Shown piece after piece: positions 32,831 to 36,521 of a stretch of 36,521 nt of DNA (position 1 is the first letter of the stretch; each line of letters opens with the position of its first letter). Below the pieces are notes generated by a model, which made no database searches, was not told the DNA's origin, and saw only the letters and a list, made by a program, of their open reading frames with translations. The stretch comes from an uncultured Pirellulaceae bacterium (lineage in GTDB: Bacteria; Planctomycetota; Planctomycetia; Pirellulales; Pirellulaceae): the NCBI GenBank assembly GCA_938036435.1, contig CALHPU010000131.1, forward strand, positions 1 through 36,521, given 5' to 3'. The position numbers and the translations under genes are program-made.

Positions 32831-34015
32831 ATGTTGCCTTACGGAAAACAGACAATCGACGCCGAAGATATCGAGGCCGTGCTCTCAGCGCTCAGCAGCA
32901 GCATGCTGACCACTGGCCCCGCCGTCTCACAATTCGAAGCGCGTCTAGCCGAAGCAACACGCTCCACTTCCGCCGTCGCCCTCAGCAGTGGCACCGCTGC
33001 TCTGCATGCTGCGTTCGCCGCGATCGGCATCTCTGAAGGCGACGAAGTCATCGTGCCGGCTATCACATTTGTTGCCACATCCAATGCTGTTATCTACTGC
33101 GGTGGAACACCTGTTTTCGCCGACGTCGATCCGGATACGCTGTTGGTCGATCCGGTAGACATTGAAAGCAAAATCACGCCGCGCACAAAAGCCATCGTTG
33201 CGATGGACTACGCAGGCCAACCGTGCGACTACGACCGATTAAGAGCCATCGCTGACAAATACAATTTAATTCTCGTCGCCGACAGCTGCCACTCGCTGGG
33301 TGCGTCGTTTAAATCGCATCCCATCGGCAGCGTCGCTGATTTGACGTGCTTTAGTTTTCACCCGGTCAAGGCAATCACAACGTGTGAGGGCGGCGCCGTT
33401 ACGACGAACGATTCGGAACTGGCTGCTCGGATGAAGCGTTTCCGATCTCATGGCATCGACAACACTCACAGCCAACGCACGCAAGCCGGCACACATCAGT
33501 ATGACATGCTGACTTTGGGGTGTAACTATCGCATCAGCGACTTGCAATGTGCGTTGGGCATGTCTCAGCTAAAGAAACTCCCTGCCTTCATTGATGCTCG
33601 GGAGAACATCGCCAGAATCTACCATCAACAATTCACTGATACGCCATTTGTGAGTCTTCTGAAACAGAAGGATTTTCGGACCAGCGCCAATCACTTGGTG
33701 GTCATGAAATGGGATCACCAAAGCTCGGGCGTTAGTCGAGACGAACTGTTCCGCCACCTGCGCGACCAACAGATTGGGGTCAACGTTCACTACCGTCCGG
33801 TCTATCAGCACTCTTGGTACCGGCAGCAGTTCGGGGAAAACCTCACTTGCCCCAAAAGTGACGCGGTTTACCAACAAATCATTACCTTGCCAGTTTTTCC
33901 GTTGATGAGTGAGATCGACGTTCACCGCGTCACTAAAACCATCAAAGAATTTGCAACATCGATTACTGCTTTTGCCACAACCCCAGAGACAGTCTCAATT
34001 GCTGCTGCCGGTTGA
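32831..34015 (+). CDS. pseC: UDP-4-amino-4,6-dideoxy-N-acetyl-beta-L-altrosamine transaminase (PseC-like)
   Basis: PLP-dependent DegT/DnrJ/EryC1 aminotransferase, second enzyme of pseudaminic acid synthesis, which installs the C4 amino group on the 4-keto sugar made by PseB. It has 394 residues from ATG 32831. Hallmarks: LPYGKQTIDAEDIEAVLSAL at the N-terminus, LTTGPAVSQFEARLA, ALSSGTAALHAAFAAIGI (~57), VIVPAITFVATSNAVIYCGG, VADSCHSLGASFKS and the PLP Lys180 in SFHPVKAITTCEGGAV. CNYRISDLQCALGMSQLKKL and GVNVHYRPVYQHSWYRQQF follow. The HPVKAITTCEGG context is characteristic of PseC-type members. It begins the run pseC, spsF-like, pseG-pseH on one strand. No pseB is visible upstream. Confidence 0.9.
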   Translation: MLPYGKQTIDAEDIEAVLSALSSSMLTTGPAVSQFEARLAEATRSTSAVALSSGTAALHAAFAAIGISEGDEVIVPAITFVATSNAVIYCGGTPVFADVDPDTLLVDPVDIESKITPRTKAIVAMDYAGQPCDYDRLRAIADKYNLILVADSCHSLGASFKSHPIGSVADLTCFSFHPVKAITTCEGGAVTTNDSELAARMKRFRSHGIDNTHSQRTQAGTHQYDMLTLGCNYRISDLQCALGMSQLKKLPAFIDARENIARIYHQQFTDTPFVSLLKQKDFRTSANHLVVMKWDHQSSGVSRDELFRHLRDQQIGVNVHYRPVYQHSWYRQQFGENLTCPKSDAVYQQIITLPVFPLMSEIDVHRVTKTIKEFATSITAFATTPETVSIAAAG

Positions 34016-34059
34016 GACGATCTACAGCAACGCTCTCTAAGTCCTTAACCCATCGTCCA

Positions 34060-34788
34060 ATGAAAAACGTCGCCATCATTCAGGCTCGACTAGGAAGCAC
34101 TCGACTTCCCGCGAAGGTCTTGCGCGATGTTCAAGGACAATCGATGCTCAAACGCGTGGTCAGACGGGTCCAGCAATGCAAGTACATCGACCAAGTTGTT
34201 GTCGCTACGTCAGATGAAACTGTTGACCAAGCGTTGGTTGAGTACTGTCATGACGAGGGATTCGATGTCCATCAAGGGCCGCACCTAGATGTTCTTCGTC
34301 GCTACACTGACACAGCCATTGCCTTTAAAGCAGACAACATTATTCGCATCACGGCCGACTGCCCTCTGATCGACCCGGGTGTGATCGATCAAGTTATCAT
34401 CAAACTGATGGCCGACCCTTTCCTAGATTACACCTGTAACTTCTTTCCCGTTCGGCGTTTTCCCCGCGGCCTAGACGCCGAAGCGTTCACGGTCGAAACA
34501 CTACTGCAGGCCAATGAAATGGCCTTTGATCCTCCGGAGCGCGAACATGTCACGTTACAAATTTACCGCAATCCGTCGATGTACAAGATCGGTAGCGTCC
34601 AGACAACCGAAGACCATTCGGCACTGCGTTGGACCGTCGATACGATGGACGACCTAAGATTAATAAATAGCATCTACCGGCACTTTGGTTTCCGTCGGTT
34701 CCGCTGGCGCAACATCGTCGAAGCCTATCGAGAGAACCCTCAATGGCTGACGATCAATCAAAACATTACTCAAAAACGAGTCGCCTAA
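34060..34788 (+). CDS. SpsF/PseF-type cytidylyltransferase
   Basis: Probable nucleotidyltransferase that activates a nonulosonic acid with CTP (CMP-sugar synthesis). It has 242 residues from ATG 34060; an in-frame TTG at 34012 overlapping the pseC stop would add an unconvincing basic leader. The SpsF-type (COG1861) N-terminal motif NVAIIQARLGSTRLPAKVL (~3-21) is intact. DQVVVATSDETVDQALVEYC (~45), DVLRRYTDTA (~81), RITADCPLIDPGVID (~97), and RRFPRGLDAEAF (~132) match the family. REHVTLQIYRNP and the ending RWRNIVEAYRENPQWLTINQ are also typical. SpsF-type enzymes are often found next to PseG-type genes, and here the next gene starts two bases downstream. Whether it does the PseF step is inferred from context. 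Confidence 0.85.
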   Translation: MKNVAIIQARLGSTRLPAKVLRDVQGQSMLKRVVRRVQQCKYIDQVVVATSDETVDQALVEYCHDEGFDVHQGPHLDVLRRYTDTAIAFKADNIIRITADCPLIDPGVIDQVIIKLMADPFLDYTCNFFPVRRFPRGLDAEAFTVETLLQANEMAFDPPEREHVTLQIYRNPSMYKIGSVQTTEDHSALRWTVDTMDDLRLINSIYRHFGFRRFRWRNIVEAYRENPQWLTINQNITQKRVA

Positions 34789-34790
34789 CC

Positions 34791-36410
34791 ATGAACGTTG
34801 CCACCAACTTAAACACACCTTTCTCAGTACTCATTCGCACCGATGCCAATCCAACTATCGGTAGCGGGCATCTGACACGAATGTTAGCACTGTCTTCGGC
34901 GTGCCGAAATTCTGGCGCCGACGTTACTTTCATCTCTAACGAGATGCCGGCGACGTTACAAAAATCGATCATCGAAACGGGCTGTCAGCAACAAAGGATT
35001 GACATACCGACCGGCAGCTTTGAAGATGCAGACTTCACGGCCGACTATATCAGCAAAGGTAGCTTCGACTGGACGATTCTCGACGGATACCAATTCGACG
35101 ATGCCTACCAACAGCGCGTCAGCCAGCCATCATCGCGGCTGATGGTCGTCGATGATTTCGGTCACGCCACTCATCAAAATGCCGATCTGATTCTAAATCA
35201 AAACGCCTACGCCGATCGATCACGCTATGACCAACTGAAATCCACTGATGTCGTTTGCGGGTTGAAGTACACATTGCTGCGCCCCGAGTTCCACACGTTG
35301 TCGTCGGATTACCCGGGTCGCAAAAATGCTCGGTTTAGCATCAAACGAATCTTAATCACCTTCGGCGGCAGCGACATTAACGACTGGACGCTGGCGACCC
35401 TTCGGACTCTGTTGGAGTTAAAACTGGCAACCACCTCAAGCACTGTGGCGGACGTGGTCATTGGTGGCAATTACACCAAGGAAAAAGAATTGGCGAAGTT
35501 CTGTCGTGACGCGGGCATGAATGTCTTCCTCCACCGCAACGTTGACCGCATGGATGCCTTGATGAATCAAGCAGACATGGCGATCACCGCTGGGGGTTCG
35601 ACCTGTTATGAATTAGCGCGTACTGGAGTTCCTGCGATAGCCATCGCAACAGCGGAAAACCAGAAAGCGGTTGTTGGGGCATTGGAACAACGTGGCACGC
35701 TAATCGGATTCGCCGCTGATGAGAATCCACTTTCAAGTTCCTCAGCCTTCTCTGATGACATCAAGAGCGCGATAAGGAAACTGGTCCGTAACCGTGAACA
35801 ACGGCAATCGATGTCGGAGAAAGGAAAGCGGTTGCTTGACGGGCTTGGTGCTGAGCGTGTCACACGAAAACTACATGCGGGGGTCATAAGTTTCCGCGAT
35901 GCATCTCCGCAAGACTCACAAATGCTGTTTGAGCTGAGGAATGATTCTGCGGTTTGCGAGGCTTCGTTCCAACAATCTGCAGTCACCCAATCCGAACATG
36001 AGAAGTGGTTGGGGCAGTCTCTAGCCTCACCAAGTAGACTTCTTTGGATTCCGACCGACCGCAGTCTCCAACCGCTGGGGCGCGTTCAAATGGATCTTTC
36101 AGAGAATCTTCAGACGGCAACGATCAGCATCGCGTTGAACAAAAGGTCACGTGGTAGAGGACTTGGGCCAGTGGTCATTGAAAAAGCGACGGACCTGATC
36201 TTGGCTGATTCAGGTGCGTACGCCAGTGTCAGCAAAGTAATCGCTAACATCAAACCTACCAACACGCGCTCTTGCATGGCATTTGAGAAAGTCGGGTTTG
36301 AGTTCAGTGCTCCGACAACTGTCAACGACGAAATCGCACTTCGTTACATTCGCCGTCCTGACTTGCAAGTCTCCGTTGAGAATCCGGCGACCATAAGAAA
36401 ATCGGCGTAG
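34791..36410 (+). CDS. PseG-PseH fusion: UDP-2,4-diacetamido-trideoxy-altrose hydrolase plus GNAT acetyltransferase
   Basis: A 539-residue protein starting at ATG 34791, two bases after the preceding stop. Residues ~12-355 are PseG/SpsG-like: LIRTDANPTIGSGHLTRML contains the catalytic His27, followed by WTILDGYQFDDAYQQRV, LMVVDDFGHATHQNADLILNQ (core DDFGHATHQNADLILNQ), YTLLRPEFHTL, ILITFGGSDIND and MAITAGGSTCYELARTGVPA (~263-282). From ~365 a GNAT domain begins with ISFRDASPQDSQMLFELRND and has the acetyl-CoA loop RGRGLGPVVIEKA (~455) and IKPTNTRSCMAFEKVGFEF (~485). PseH acetylates the C4 amine and PseG then removes UDP, so the fusion joins consecutive steps. PseB and PseI are not in the window. 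Confidence 0.88.
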   Translation: MNVATNLNTPFSVLIRTDANPTIGSGHLTRMLALSSACRNSGADVTFISNEMPATLQKSIIETGCQQQRIDIPTGSFEDADFTADYISKGSFDWTILDGYQFDDAYQQRVSQPSSRLMVVDDFGHATHQNADLILNQNAYADRSRYDQLKSTDVVCGLKYTLLRPEFHTLSSDYPGRKNARFSIKRILITFGGSDINDWTLATLRTLLELKLATTSSTVADVVIGGNYTKEKELAKFCRDAGMNVFLHRNVDRMDALMNQADMAITAGGSTCYELARTGVPAIAIATAENQKAVVGALEQRGTLIGFAADENPLSSSSAFSDDIKSAIRKLVRNREQRQSMSEKGKRLLDGLGAERVTRKLHAGVISFRDASPQDSQMLFELRNDSAVCEASFQQSAVTQSEHEKWLGQSLASPSRLLWIPTDRSLQPLGRVQMDLSENLQTATISIALNKRSRGRGLGPVVIEKATDLILADSGAYASVSKVIANIKPTNTRSCMAFEKVGFEFSAPTTVNDEIALRYIRRPDLQVSVENPATIRKSA

Positions 36411-36441
36411 AGTACAAAGCTCTGTGTACCGCCGGTACTCT
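36409..36441 (+). repeat. Hairpin at the end of the pse genes, possible terminator without T run
   Basis: AGAGTAC (36409-36415) pairs with GTACTCT (36435-36441). An inner alternative is GTACCG-C-CGGTAC (36426-36438). The structure overlaps the final stop codon. No T run follows, so intrinsic termination is uncertain. Confidence 0.45.
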
Positions 36442-36474
36442 CGATAGCTCATTCCCTTCTTCGGACATTTGATT

Positions 36475-36521
36475 TTCAACCACAGAGGCCACGGAGTTGC
36501 ACAGAGTTGAGTTGAGTTGAG
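36475..36521 (+). repeat. Intergenic repeat with GTTGA pentamers, cut by the window edge
   Basis: TTCAACCACAGAGGCCACGG is followed by AGTTGCACAGA and then three GTTGA units (36506-36520). The CCACAGAGG...CACAGAG wording is a common dispersed intergenic motif in planctomycetes and some other bacteria, as I recall. The full length of the repeat is not visible. Confidence 0.6.

Overview
The window most likely comes from a member of the Planctomycetota, close to Pirellulaceae (Rhodopirellula-like). This rests on a BBP7-type outer-membrane barrel with a Cys-rich linker, a DUF1570-type HEGTH protein, a DoxX/Tat-oxidoreductase gene pair, a beta-RFAP synthase (the tetrahydromethanopterin pathway, known in planctomycetes), sparse Shine-Dalgarno use and large intergenic hairpin repeats. 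No species is claimed. No tRNA, rRNA, CRISPR array or transposase gene was seen.

Layout. 1-4311: the 3' end of a gene of unknown function, a textbook intrinsic terminator, then a type I secretion pair (HlyB-like ABC exporter and HlyD-like adaptor, overlapping by ATGA). 4340-6049 (minus): BBP7-like outer-membrane barrel. 6508-10254: two tandem membrane-anchored TPR proteins that share an N-terminal module. 10656-13699: a DoxX-family protein with a very large insert, paired with a Tat-exported Gfo/Idh/MocA oxidoreductase. 13835-19650: mostly housekeeping and metabolic genes (beta-RFAP synthase, pdxJ, dapA-like, an orphan two-domain ABC permease, a DUF1570-like metalloprotein). 19708-25974: a kynurenine-pathway locus (tryptophan 2,3-dioxygenase on plus; kynurenine 3-monooxygenase and kynureninase on minus). 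It is interrupted by a decayed glycosidase-like pseudogene, an LCAT-like acyltransferase and a duplicated 111-bp intergenic element. 25978-27551 (minus): xseA and a small ASCH/PUA-like protein. 27590-36410: a surface-glycan locus with a glycosyltransferase, two methyltransferases, a capsule-type glycosyltransferase and pseudaminic-acid (Pse) genes pseC, an spsF-type cytidylyltransferase and a PseG-PseH (hydrolase-acetyltransferase) fusion.

How the genes fit together. KynA, KMO and KynU would take tryptophan through N-formylkynurenine and kynurenine to 3-hydroxykynurenine and then 3-hydroxyanthranilate plus alanine. The formamidase and 3-hydroxyanthranilate dioxygenase are not in the window. 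PseC, PseH and PseG carry out consecutive steps making 2,4-diacetamido-2,4,6-trideoxy-altrose. PseB and PseI are not in the window and may lie beyond its right edge. The neighbouring glycosyl- and methyltransferases are plausible assemblers or decorators of the same surface glycan.

Most unusual points: the PseG-PseH fusion; the shared N-terminal module of the tandem TPR pair; the approximately 250-residue insert in DoxX; a Lys where tryptophan dioxygenases carry the substrate-carboxylate Arg; the freshly broken glycosidase remnant abutting kynA; and the two families of intergenic hairpin repeats. I found no clear case for a wholly new defence or mobile system.
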